From Lachnospiraceae bacterium (lineage in GTDB: Bacteria > Bacillota > Clostridia > Lachnospirales > Lachnospiraceae), in NCBI GenBank assembly GCA_009780115.1, contig WRAQ01000032.1, positions 1-36,946 of the forward strand: a DNA stretch of 36,946 nt. The letters are read 5' to 3'. The notes below the pieces were generated by a model. The model saw nothing but the letters and a program-made list of their open reading frames with translations, had not been told where the DNA came from and ran no database searches. Of the stretch, positions 23,599-31,871 are shown piece by piece. Numbering within the stretch: position 1 is the stretch's first letter; the number at the start of each line of letters is the position of its first letter. Both the position numbers and the translations under genes were made by a program.

Positions 23599-24336
23599 AT
23601 GCGATTTATTAAAACAAAAGACTACGAGGACATGAGCCGGAAAGCCGCCAATATTATTGGTGCCCAGATTATTTTGAAGCCAACCAGCGTTTTAGGGCTT
23701 GCCACCGGTTCGACGCCGGTTACAACTTATGCGAATCTAGTAAAAGGTTATCAGAACGGTGATTTGGATTTTTCCCGGATTTCCAGCGTAAATCTTGATG
23801 AATATAAAGGGCTTACCCGGGACAATGAACAAAGTTATTACTATTTTATGAATCATCACTTATTCAAACATGTTAATATTGACCCTGCGAAAACCTACCT
23901 TCCTGATGGCACAGAACCAGATGCAAACAAAGCTTGTCAGGATTATGAAGAAGCTATCTTCGCTACCGGCGGTGTTGATTTGCAGTTATTAGGAATCGGT
24001 CACAATGGCCATATTGGTTTTAATGAACCGAGTGATAATTTTGCCGATAAAACCTTTTGTGTGGATTTAGCCGAATCAACGATTAAAGCTAACCAACGTT
24101 TTTTTGCTTCTTATGAAGATGTACCCAAACAGGCTTATACAATGGGTATTGGTACAATTATGGCCGCTTCCAAAATATTAATTCTAGCCAGCGGCAAGGA
24201 TAAAGCGGCAATTATCAAGGAAGCTTTTTTCGGCCCGGTTACTCCGGCAGTGCAGGCCTCGATTTTACAATTCCATCCCAATGTAACGATAGTTGGTGAT
24301 GAAGCGGCTTTTGCAGAATGTGAAGAGATTTTCTAA
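23599..24336 (+). CDS. nagB: Glucosamine-6-phosphate deaminase
   Basis: NagB converts glucosamine 6-phosphate to fructose 6-phosphate and ammonia in amino-sugar catabolism. LATGSTPVTTY near the N-terminus binds the phosphate, Asp67 in VNLDEYKGL and His138 in GHNGHIGFNEP are the catalytic residues. I chose ATG 23599 because AAAGGAGGG precedes it; an upstream start at 23575 would include the ribosome site. The 245-residue length is close to the family norm. The last codons (Glu-Glu-Ile-Phe-stop) are the 15-nt string GAAGAGATTTTCTAA, identical to the core of the AGA-bulge elements. No nagA is adjacent. Confidence 0.95.
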   Translation: MRFIKTKDYEDMSRKAANIIGAQIILKPTSVLGLATGSTPVTTYANLVKGYQNGDLDFSRISSVNLDEYKGLTRDNEQSYYYFMNHHLFKHVNIDPAKTYLPDGTEPDANKACQDYEEAIFATGGVDLQLLGIGHNGHIGFNEPSDNFADKTFCVDLAESTIKANQRFFASYEDVPKQAYTMGIGTIMAASKILILASGKDKAAIIKEAFFGPVTPAVQASILQFHPNVTIVGDEAAFAECEEIF

Positions 24337-24337
24337 C

Positions 24338-24380
24338 AACTTTGCTTCTACCGGAATCAAGATTCCGTTATAGCAAAGTT
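24338..24380 (+). other. Nested hairpin after nagB
   Basis: AACTTTGCT (24338-24346) pairs with AGCAAAGTT (24372-24380) around an inner hairpin CGGAATC/GATTCCG (24352-24367). It starts 1 nt after the nagB stop codon and ends about 27 nt before the next gene. Confidence 0.65.
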
Positions 24381-24406
24381 TGCAATTTACTGAAAGACAT
24401 TACCTT

Positions 24407-24730
24407 ATGAATTGTAAAGAATTTGAGAAGCAAATTCCGGACTATCAAGCGGATAAACTATCAACTAAAAAACTGACAGAATTTATGACTCATCTTTCAG
24501 GATGCAGTGCATGTCAGGAAGAATTAGCGATTCATTATTTAGTTCATGATGGAATAATGCACTTAGAAGATGGAAAAGCTTTTGATTTGCAACAAATAAT
24601 GGATGGGCACAAAGAAAGGTCACTGACTCAATTAAAAAAAAGGCGGTTTGTCAAAAAAATCGTTTACGGCTTGGAAGTTTTAATTATTGCCGCAATAATT
24701 ACCGTTATATATTTAATCATATCCCAGTGA
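24407..24730 (+). CDS. Zinc-finger (zf-HC2) anti-sigma-factor-like membrane protein
   Basis: The 107-residue product has an N-terminal zf-HC2 domain: MNCKEFEKQIPDYQADK followed by the His-Cys-Cys zinc motif HLSGCSACQEEL. It then has a basic stretch (KKRRFVKK) and one C-terminal transmembrane helix (about 85-105). Such proteins usually hold an ECF sigma factor inactive at the membrane, but no sigma-factor gene lies next to it. I chose ATG 24407 because it starts the conserved domain, although its ribosome site is weak (GAAAG). It could act on a distant sigma factor or on another partner. Confidence 0.75.
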   Translation: MNCKEFEKQIPDYQADKLSTKKLTEFMTHLSGCSACQEELAIHYLVHDGIMHLEDGKAFDLQQIMDGHKERSLTQLKKRRFVKKIVYGLEVLIIAAIITVIYLIISQ

Positions 24731-24749
24731 CGGCCGCGCTCGGCGCAAG

Positions 24750-24767
24750 GGTTTGCATCAGCAAACC
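24750..24767 (+). other. Small hairpin before polA
   Basis: GGTTTGC and GCAAACC pair around ATCA, about 25 nt upstream of the polA start and just before its weak ribosome site. No T tract follows. Confidence 0.5.
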
Positions 24768-24793
24768 TATTATATCAAAATGGAGTTTCTAAT

Positions 24794-27490
24794 ATGCAAA
24801 AAATAGTCTTACTGGATGGTCATAGTATCTTAAACCGGGCTTTTTATGGTGTTCCGGATTTGACTAATTCCAAAGGGTTCCATACCAATGCGATTTATGG
24901 TTTCTTGAATATTATGTTTAAGATTCTGGAAGAAGAAAAACCGGAGTTTCTGACAGTCGCTTTTGATGACCGGGCACCAACTTTCCGGCATGAAATTTAT
25001 AAAGATTATAAAGCAACGCGGAAACCGTCACCCACAGAACTGCGGGAACAAGTGCCGGTTATGAAAGAAATCCTTCAGGCGATGAATATTTGCATCCTGG
25101 TAAAACCGGGCCTTGAGGCGGATGATATTCTAGGAACTATCGCAACCCAGGCAGAAAGTGATGGAATGGCCGTCAGCTTAGTCTCGGGCGACCGCGACCT
25201 TCTTCAAATTGCTTCCGACATTATCAAGATCCGGATTCCCAAAACCAAAGCCGGGCGTACCGAAGTGGAAGACTACTATGCCGCTGACGTTAAGCGGGTT
25301 TACCAAGTTACTCCAGCCCAATTCATTGATATTAAAGCCCTGATGGGCGATTCATCAGACAATATTCCCGGTGTCCCCAAAATCGGTACGAAAACAGCAA
25401 CGGATTTAATTGTCAAATTCGGTTCCTTAGATGGGGTTTATGAAAATCTTGAAGATATTTCTAAGCCCGCAATCAAAGAGTCACTTAAAAATAACAAAGA
25501 CCTTGCGGATTTAAGCCGTGAGCTTGCCACAATTAATATCAAAGCCGAAACAGAGTTTAGCTACGAAAAAGCGAAAATCGGCGATTTTTATACTAAAGAA
25601 GCTTATTCGATGTTTAAAGAGCTTGAATTTAAAAACTATTTAAGCCGTTTTGACAGTTACCAGTTTGCCACTGAAGAAGCGATCGATTTACAATCATTTT
25701 TTACGATGGTTTCCGATTTTGCCGAAGCGGAAGCTATTTTCACCGGGCTGGAAAAATTAAAGAGCGGTGATGTAGTTGGAGTTATGGTTTTTGAAGAAAG
25801 TGAAGCCGATGATGATTTCGTTGGAATCAGCCTGGCGGTTTCGGCTGAAAAAGTTTATTTTTTCCCGGCCGAAGGTTTCCTGACTAAAGCTTACCTTGTC
25901 GCCAAACTTCAAACTTTAACCAATACGGCATTAAGCCTGGATTTGACGATATCGGCTTTTGATATCAAGAAAAAATATGATTATTTCATCGCCCCCGAGC
26001 AAGTTGCCAACAACGGCCTTAGGGAAACGGATTGCTTTTTTGATATTTTAATCGCCGCCTATCTTTTGAACCCCCTTAAGAATGATTATGAAGCTGACGA
26101 TATTTCCGGGCAGTATCTCGATTTGCAGGTTGAAAATTATACCCAGTTATTTGGCAAACTGACGGTCAAAATGGCGGCAGTAAATGCCGAAATATTCACG
26201 AAATATGCTTGCACCCTCGCTTATATTTGCCGTGAGGCCGCACCGGTTTTACATGAGAACTTAACCACTGCCGGAATGAATGATTTATTTAATAATATCG
26301 AAATGCCCTTATCATATGTATTGCATGATATGGAGAAAATCGGTATATTAGTCCGTCCTGACGAACTTAAACTTTATGGTGAAGAGCTGGTTGGGCGGAT
26401 TAATGAACTGGAAAAGTTGATTTATGAAAAAGCCGGCTGCCATTTTAATATTAACTCCCCTAAGCAGCTAGGCGAGGTTTTGTTTGAACAGATGAAACTT
26501 CCGGGCGGTAAAAAAACCAAAACCGGTTATTCGACGGCGGCCGATGTCCTTGAGCGTTTGGCCCCCGAGTATCCGATTGTAAATGATATCTTGGAATATC
26601 GCGGCCTTACGAAACTTAAATCAACTTATGCCGACGGCTTAAGTGCCTTTATCCGGGGGGATAACCGCATCCATACCAACCTGAAGCAAACTATTACCGC
26701 AACCGGGCGGCTTTCTTCGACTGAACCGAACTTACAAAATATCCCAATGCGGACAGAACATGGCCGTCTTATCCGCAAGGTCTTTGTCCCCGCCCCCGGG
26801 TATGTGCTGATGGCTTCCGACTATTCCCAAATCGAACTAAGGATTCTCGCCCATTTATCCGGTGATGAACATTTAATAGAATCATACCGGATGGATGAAG
26901 ATATTCACCGGATTACAGCGGCAAAAGTATTCCATACCCCTTTTGACGATGTCACCGACTTACAAAGGCGCAATGCCAAAGCGGTGAATTTCGGCATTGT
27001 TTACGGTATCAGCTCTTTTGGTTTGAGCCAGGATTTGACGATATCACGCAAAGAGGCGGAAAGCTATATCGAACAGTATTTTACAACCTATCCGCAAGTT
27101 AAAACTTTTCTTGATGAAACAATCAAAACAGCAAAAGAGAAAGGCTTTGTAACCACCCTGTTTGGCCGCCGCCGCCCGATTCCGGAACTGCTTAGCAGCA
27201 ACTTTATGCAACGCTCGTTTGGTGATCGGGTCGCGATGAACTCACCACTTCAGGGCACCGCCGCCGACATCATCAAAATCGCAATGGTCCGTGTTTGGGA
27301 CCGGATAAAAAAAGAGCGCCTAAGGTCACGGCTGGTTTTGCAGATTCATGACGAACTATTACTAGAAGTAGCCGAGGATGAGGCGGATAAAGTAAGGGCC
27401 CTATTAAACGAAGAAATGCCGGGGGCGGCCTCGCTTAAGGTAAAACTGGAAATAGGCCTTAATAGCGGGGTGAATTGGTATGAAACTTAA
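24794..27490 (+). CDS. polA: DNA polymerase I
   Basis: Pol I fills gaps and removes RNA primers during replication and repair. The N-terminal 5'-nuclease domain is intact (LEADDILGT, SGDRDLLQIA, GDSSDNIPGVPKIG). The middle 3'-5' exonuclease-like domain (about 290-480) lacks the DxE metal-binding motif, so proofreading is probably lost, as in several Firmicutes and Thermus enzymes. The polymerase domain has motif A DYSQIELR at 676, motif B from RRNAKAVNFGIVYG at 725 and motif C QIHDELLLEV at 850. The 898 residues match the family. It is followed closely by coaE, a common Firmicutes pair. Confidence 0.97.
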   Translation: MQKIVLLDGHSILNRAFYGVPDLTNSKGFHTNAIYGFLNIMFKILEEEKPEFLTVAFDDRAPTFRHEIYKDYKATRKPSPTELREQVPVMKEILQAMNICILVKPGLEADDILGTIATQAESDGMAVSLVSGDRDLLQIASDIIKIRIPKTKAGRTEVEDYYAADVKRVYQVTPAQFIDIKALMGDSSDNIPGVPKIGTKTATDLIVKFGSLDGVYENLEDISKPAIKESLKNNKDLADLSRELATINIKAETEFSYEKAKIGDFYTKEAYSMFKELEFKNYLSRFDSYQFATEEAIDLQSFFTMVSDFAEAEAIFTGLEKLKSGDVVGVMVFEESEADDDFVGISLAVSAEKVYFFPAEGFLTKAYLVAKLQTLTNTALSLDLTISAFDIKKKYDYFIAPEQVANNGLRETDCFFDILIAAYLLNPLKNDYEADDISGQYLDLQVENYTQLFGKLTVKMAAVNAEIFTKYACTLAYICREAAPVLHENLTTAGMNDLFNNIEMPLSYVLHDMEKIGILVRPDELKLYGEELVGRINELEKLIYEKAGCHFNINSPKQLGEVLFEQMKLPGGKKTKTGYSTAADVLERLAPEYPIVNDILEYRGLTKLKSTYADGLSAFIRGDNRIHTNLKQTITATGRLSSTEPNLQNIPMRTEHGRLIRKVFVPAPGYVLMASDYSQIELRILAHLSGDEHLIESYRMDEDIHRITAAKVFHTPFDDVTDLQRRNAKAVNFGIVYGISSFGLSQDLTISRKEAESYIEQYFTTYPQVKTFLDETIKTAKEKGFVTTLFGRRRPIPELLSSNFMQRSFGDRVAMNSPLQGTAADIIKIAMVRVWDRIKKERLRSRLVLQIHDELLLEVAEDEADKVRALLNEEMPGAASLKVKLEIGLNSGVNWYET

Positions 27491-27500
27491 GGACAAGCCA

Positions 27501-28097
27501 ATGCGTATCATCGGTGTGACCGGCGGGGTTGGCAGCGGCAAAACCGCCTTACTCGGCCGGATTAGCAAATTATACAACTGCAAAGTAATCAGCGCTGATG
27601 AGGTGGCCCACCTGCTGAAAGAGCCGGACGGGGCATGTTATCAAAGTATTATTGACTTGCTCGGTCAACGAGTGCTTGATGAAGAGAACCGCATAAACAG
27701 GGCGGAAATGGCGAAAATAATTTTTGCTGATGAAAGTCTTTTAGAAAAAGTCAATTCAATAATCCATCCGGCGGTAAAGGAATATATTGAAGCCGAAATC
27801 ACAATCCTAAAAGAAAAAAACCAAATTGAGCTACTTTTTATTGAAGCGGCATTGTTAATTGAGGATGGATATGATAAAATCGTTGATGAACTATGGTATA
27901 TTTATGCTGATGAACTGACACGGCAAAACCGCTTGCAAGAAAAACGCGGTTATCCGGTCAAAAAGGCGCGGCAAATTATCAAAAGCCAATTGTCGGATTC
28001 CGAATTTCGCGCAAAGTGTAAGGTGGTTATAGATAATAGTTTGGATTTAGAGACGGCGATAAAGCAAGTTGAGGACTATCTTAACCAATTGAGATAG
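27501..28097 (+). CDS. coaE: Dephospho-CoA kinase
   Basis: CoaE phosphorylates dephospho-CoA, the last step of coenzyme A synthesis. Walker A is GGVGSGKT near residue 8, the DEVAHLL motif binds substrate, and the LID region QEKRGYPVKKARQIIKSQ follows. I chose ATG 27501 because AAGGA lies 7 nt upstream and the protein then begins MRIIGVTGG, the normal family start; an alternative ATG at 27480 overlaps polA. The 198-residue length is typical. Confidence 0.95.
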   Translation: MRIIGVTGGVGSGKTALLGRISKLYNCKVISADEVAHLLKEPDGACYQSIIDLLGQRVLDEENRINRAEMAKIIFADESLLEKVNSIIHPAVKEYIEAEITILKEKNQIELLFIEAALLIEDGYDKIVDELWYIYADELTRQNRLQEKRGYPVKKARQIIKSQLSDSEFRAKCKVVIDNSLDLETAIKQVEDYLNQLR

Positions 28098-28114
28098 CTT
28101 GAACTTAGTTAAAT

Positions 28115-28232
28115 GAGTAAGTCAGATAATATATTCTTGCAGTCACCTTAGGCCGCCTTCTACAGAAATAGAATATAAATTAGAACCAATTAGGCCGTAG
28201 AGACGGAAAGATTATATTATCTGACTTACGTA
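28115..28232 (+). other. Inverted-repeat element upstream of the FtsA-like gene
   Basis: GTAAGTCAGATAATATA (28117-28133) has a perfect 17-nt reverse complement at 28213-28229. The 79-nt interior contains two TTAGGCCG boxes (near 28148 and 28192). The 253-bp gap has no credible gene. An ATG at 28114 opens only 12 codons and has no ribosome site. Confidence 0.65.
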
Positions 28233-28310
28233 GTAGTAATAAAGAACTCAATGTATTATTTGATTACGTAGTAATAAAGGACTCAATACATTATCTGACT
28301 TACGGATTTA
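28213..28310 (+). repeat. Three degenerate repeats related to the left-end 26-bp array
   Basis: Copies beginning ATTATCTGACTTACG (near 28216), ATTATTTGATTACG (near 28255) and ATTATCTGACTTACGGATT (near 28290) are spaced about 35-40 bp apart. The last copy shares TCTGACTTACGGA with unit 7 of the array at 157-182, and the gene-proximal copies in both places end in TTACGGATT. Confidence 0.65.
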
Positions 28311-28350
28311 AACAATTATTAACTATTTTGATTTAGATAGGAGCAACCCT

Positions 28351-30585
28351 GTGGCAGAAGCAAAAAAATACCCCGGCAAAACAGTTTTTGGCCTTGATAT
28401 CGGAACCCGTAGTGTCGTTGGCACAGTGGGTTACAAAAACGGCAAAGAGTTTCGCGTAATTGCCCAACGAATCAGTGAGCATGAATCGCGGGCGATGATT
28501 GACGGGCAAATTCATGATATTATCAAAGTCGGTGAAACTATCGCCGATATTCGCCGCTGTTTAGAAGAAGCTACCAAGATGGAATTGCACGAGGTTTGTA
28601 TTGCGGCGGCCGGCCGGGTACTCAAGACCGTCAGTTGCCTGGTTGAATGGCCCTTTGTCCCGGAGCGTGAAGTTACCAATGAAGATATTTATGCCCTTGC
28701 TTCGATGGGTGTTGAAAAAGCATATGCCGAGTTTGAGGCGGGTAATGACTCCGAATCAAAGTTTTATTGTGTCGGCTACAGCGTTATCCGTTATTATTTA
28801 AATGGTTATCAAATCGGAAACCTTGAAGGGCATAAAGCTAAAGTAATCGGTGCCGATATTATCGCAACTTTTCTTCCCGATGATGTTGTTAACGGTCTTT
28901 ACAAAGCCGTCGAATATGCCAAGCTTAATATCGTCAGCCTGACCCTTGAGCCGATTGCCGCTATCCAGGTGGCGATTCCGGAAAAATACCGGATGCTCAA
29001 TATTGCCCTCGTTGATGTAGGCGCCGGAACCAGTGATATTTCGATTACAAAGGATGGAAGCATTATTTCATATGGTATGATCGCGATTGCCGGTGATGCC
29101 CTGACTGAAATAATTGCCGGTCATTGCCTTGTTGATTTTGCCACCGCCGAACAAATCAAACGTGATGCCGGAATTAATGATATCGTAACCTATACCGATA
29201 TCATGTTTTTACCGCAAAGTATTCCGCGGGATGAGGTTCTGAAAATTGTTGAGGAAGTTTTAAAAACTATGACCGCAGAAGTTGCCGCCAAGATTCGTGA
29301 ACTTAATGGAAATAAATCAGTAAGTGCGGTTTTTGTTGTCGGCGGCGGCGGAAAAATTCCCGGTTATACTGATTTCCTTGCTGATGAACTTGGAATAGCG
29401 CGTGAGCGTGTTGCTTTACGTGGTGAGGAAGTAATGCAGCAGATTGTTTTTGAAGAAGGTACCCCCAAAGATTCATTGCTGGTTACGCCGATTGGTATCT
29501 GCCTTAATTATTTTGAGCAAAGCAACAATTTCATCTTTGTCAGTTTTAATGGCGACCGCTTGAAAATTTATGATAATAACCGCCTTGCTGTTGTTGATGC
29601 GGCAATGCAGGCGCAATTCCCTAATGATGCCCTTTTCCCGCGCCGCGGCCCGGCCCTTACCTATTATTTGAATGGCAATAGCCGCATGGTCCGCGGACAG
29701 TCCGGAGATACATCAGTGATTACGGTTAATGGCGAAGCGGCCGATATTTATACTTCAATTCATAGTAATGATATTATTGTAGTGAAAGAATCAACCGCCG
29801 GTGAAGCAGGCCGTTTATCGATTGGCGAAATCAAGGAACTACAGGACATCATTATTGTGAATGTTAATGAAAAAAAAGTCGAATTACCGGTTTACGCCTG
29901 GGTAAATGGTGAACTCCAATCAATTTATTATGAGATTCAGGAAAATGATGAAATTGAGTTAGCTGATTTTTATACTGTTAAACAAATCGCAGAATTTATG
30001 GATATAGTTCTAGAACCGGATTTTAAGATATATGTTAATAATAAAGAAGCTGATGAATCAACCCCGGTTTATGAGAACTTTTCTGTGGTTTGGTCGTTGA
30101 AAGAGTTAGAACTAACAGATATTGTGCATAAAGATGATAACAGAAAGCAGAAGAGTGCCGCTTTGTGGCCGGGGCAAAAAAAGACCGGCGCAGAGGTAAA
30201 TACCGGGACGGAAATAAATAACACCGCAAAAGTAAATACTGCCGCCGGGCTAAAAGCTTCCGGGTTAAAACCATCTGCCGAATCTGCTGAATACGATGAA
30301 TATGACGAAGATAATGATTATAGTTATGATGAAGAAAATGATGAAGAAGAAGTTAAATCTTCACCGCAAAATCCCGATGATGCCAGATTGACTGTGTCAG
30401 TCAATGGCGATACAATCTTACTTTCAGGGAAACCCAAATATGTATTTGTAGATATATTTGAATATATTGATTTTGACTTAAATAGCTCCAAAGGCCGGCA
30501 TATAGTGACGAAGATAAATAATCGTGATGCCCAGTTCATGGAACCGCTTAGGGCAAATGACATGATTGAGATTTATTGGGAATAG
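28351..30585 (+). CDS. FtsA/actin-like ATPase-domain protein with C-terminal beta-grasp-like repeats
   Basis: This 744-residue cytoplasmic protein starts with an FtsA/PilM-type actin fold (about 1-385): phosphate-1 loop FGLDIGTRSVVG at 13-24, phosphate-2 LVDVGAGTSDISI and adenosine motif VVGGGGKIPGY. FtsA itself is about 420 residues; here some 350 more follow. These contain repeated units with the pattern V-N-G/N-x-x-A...N-D-x-I (ITVNGEAADIYTSIHSNDII, IYVNNKEADESTPVYENF, KINNRDAQFMEPLRANDMIE), resembling ThiS/MoaD-like beta-grasp modules. An acidic, tyrosine-rich linker separates the last one. Start GTG with TAGGAG upstream. No amphipathic FtsA membrane tail is visible. A role in cell division or envelope assembly is inferred only. 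Confidence 0.8.
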   Translation: MAEAKKYPGKTVFGLDIGTRSVVGTVGYKNGKEFRVIAQRISEHESRAMIDGQIHDIIKVGETIADIRRCLEEATKMELHEVCIAAAGRVLKTVSCLVEWPFVPEREVTNEDIYALASMGVEKAYAEFEAGNDSESKFYCVGYSVIRYYLNGYQIGNLEGHKAKVIGADIIATFLPDDVVNGLYKAVEYAKLNIVSLTLEPIAAIQVAIPEKYRMLNIALVDVGAGTSDISITKDGSIISYGMIAIAGDALTEIIAGHCLVDFATAEQIKRDAGINDIVTYTDIMFLPQSIPRDEVLKIVEEVLKTMTAEVAAKIRELNGNKSVSAVFVVGGGGKIPGYTDFLADELGIARERVALRGEEVMQQIVFEEGTPKDSLLVTPIGICLNYFEQSNNFIFVSFNGDRLKIYDNNRLAVVDAAMQAQFPNDALFPRRGPALTYYLNGNSRMVRGQSGDTSVITVNGEAADIYTSIHSNDIIVVKESTAGEAGRLSIGEIKELQDIIIVNVNEKKVELPVYAWVNGELQSIYYEIQENDEIELADFYTVKQIAEFMDIVLEPDFKIYVNNKEADESTPVYENFSVVWSLKELELTDIVHKDDNRKQKSAALWPGQKKTGAEVNTGTEINNTAKVNTAAGLKASGLKPSAESAEYDEYDEDNDYSYDEENDEEEVKSSPQNPDDARLTVSVNGDTILLSGKPKYVFVDIFEYIDFDLNSSKGRHIVTKINNRDAQFMEPLRANDMIEIYWE

Positions 30586-30587
30586 AA

Positions 30588-30677
30588 GTATGAAGAGTTT
30601 TTCTAAGGAGTCGGGTAATTATCGGCCACAAAAGAAAAACTAGACTTCATACGGCAAATTTTGTACCAAAATTTGTA
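30588..30677 (+). repeat. AGA-bulge two-stem element, copy 3 (upstream of the WalJ-like gene)
   Basis: Stem A pairs GTATGAAG-AGTTTTT (30588-30602) with AAAAACT-AGA-CTTCATAC (30635-30652). Two A-T pairs of copy 1 have flipped to T-A on both arms, and the AGA bulge is retained. Hairpin B is weak here. Hairpin C is CAAATTTTG/CAAAATTTG around TAC. The element begins 2 nt after the stop codon of the FtsA-like gene. Confidence 0.8.
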
Positions 30678-30692
30678 GACATGGAGCTTAGA

Positions 30693-31490
30693 ATGAGATT
30701 ATGTAGTATAGCAAGTGGCAGCAGCGGAAATTGTGTTTATGTTGGCTCGGATGCTACCCATATCCTTATTGATGCCGGCATCAGCGGCAAACGGACGGAA
30801 GCAGGGCTTAACAAGCTCGACATCACCGGTTACGATATAGACGGTATTTTTATTACCCATGAGCATAGTGACCATATCGGCGGGTTAGGTGTTTTAGCCC
30901 GGCGTTATGGCATCCCGATTTATGCTACCGGCGGGACGGTAGACGGAATTTTGTCAAGCAGCAGCCTGGGGAAAATTGACCTTGATTTGATAAATGTAAT
31001 CAAACCCGATGAAAAGGTTATCGTAAAAGATTTGATTTTTAACCCGATGCGGATTTCACATGATGCAAAAGAGCCGGTTGCTTACCGGATTCATTATGGT
31101 AATACGAAAGTAGCGGTAATTACTGATTTAGGCAGTTTTAATGATTATACCGTTGAATGCTTAAAAGGGATGGATGCTTTACTTCTTGAAGCTAACCATG
31201 ATGTCAATATGCTTGAGGTTGGCCCGTACCCCTATTATTTAAAGCAGAGAATCCTCAGTGAACGGGGCCATCTTTCCAATGAATTAGCCGGCCGCCTCTT
31301 AAGCCGTCTTTTACATAGTCAATTGAAAACGGTATTACTTGGGCACTTAAGCCAGGAAAATAATCTGCCCGAGCTTGCTTATGAAGCGGTTAGAGTTGAA
31401 GTTAATATGGCGGACAATGAATTTAAAGCCGCGGATTTCCCGATGATAGTTGCATCACGAAGCGAAGTATCACCGGTCATTAACATTTAA
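30693..31490 (+). CDS. Metallo-beta-lactamase-fold hydrolase (WalJ/YycJ-like)
   Basis: This cytoplasmic MBL-fold protein resembles WalJ/YycJ, a predicted 5'-3' exonuclease associated with DNA replication and cell-wall control in other Firmicutes. The metal motif THEHSDHIGGL is present, along with the N-terminal family signature CSIASGSSGNCVYV and the later LLLEANHD. I chose ATG 30693 because GGAG lies upstream; a second in-frame ATG at 30681 is possible. The 265 residues match the family. No walRK two-component genes are adjacent, so the connection to WalRK is by homology only. Confidence 0.88.
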   Translation: MRLCSIASGSSGNCVYVGSDATHILIDAGISGKRTEAGLNKLDITGYDIDGIFITHEHSDHIGGLGVLARRYGIPIYATGGTVDGILSSSSLGKIDLDLINVIKPDEKVIVKDLIFNPMRISHDAKEPVAYRIHYGNTKVAVITDLGSFNDYTVECLKGMDALLLEANHDVNMLEVGPYPYYLKQRILSERGHLSNELAGRLLSRLLHSQLKTVLLGHLSQENNLPELAYEAVRVEVNMADNEFKAADFPMIVASRSEVSPVINI

Positions 31491-31523
31491 AATTTGCAGT
31501 AAAGAAAGGTATAGGTTATAAAA

Positions 31524-31796
31524 ATGAATAAAACAATCATCACTGTTGTTGGTAAAGATACGGTTGGAATTATCGCAAAGATATGTTCCTACCTGGCTGG
31601 AAATCAAATAAATATCGAAGATATTTCTCAAACCATCGTCAGCGGATATTTTAATATGATGATGGTGGTTGACATAAACCAAAGTGAAAAACAATTTGCG
31701 GAAATCAGCGAGGAACTGGAAGCTATCGGCACAGAAATCGGTGTGATTATTAAATGTCAGCGTGAAGAAATATTTGACAGCATGCACCGAATCTAA
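31524..31796 (+). CDS. ACT domain-containing protein (UPF0237 type)
   Basis: This 90-residue protein consists of a single ACT domain (IITVVGKDTVGIIAKICSYL, INIEDISQTIVSGYFNMMMVV), the form typical of UPF0237 proteins. ACT domains bind amino acids or other small ligands and often regulate partners. In many Firmicutes a PFL-like DUF711 gene follows, but here a convergent acetyltransferase lies downstream instead. GAAAGG precedes the ATG. Function unknown. Confidence 0.9.
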   Translation: MNKTIITVVGKDTVGIIAKICSYLAGNQINIEDISQTIVSGYFNMMMVVDINQSEKQFAEISEELEAIGTEIGVIIKCQREEIFDSMHRI

Positions 31797-31871
31797 TAAA
31801 TAGAATAAGGGAGCAATGATTAATCTATTGATTTGGTTTGATAACTCGTTATTTTATTGCCTATTATTATG

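Noticed and set aside
24794-27490. Loss of the polA exonuclease motif as a novel finding
   Set aside because: A degenerate 3'-5' exonuclease domain is already known for many Firmicutes DNA polymerase I proteins.
28114-28152. Small ORF in the coaE to FtsA-like gap
   Set aside because: It has only 12 codons, no ribosome binding site, and its start overlaps the inverted-repeat arm.
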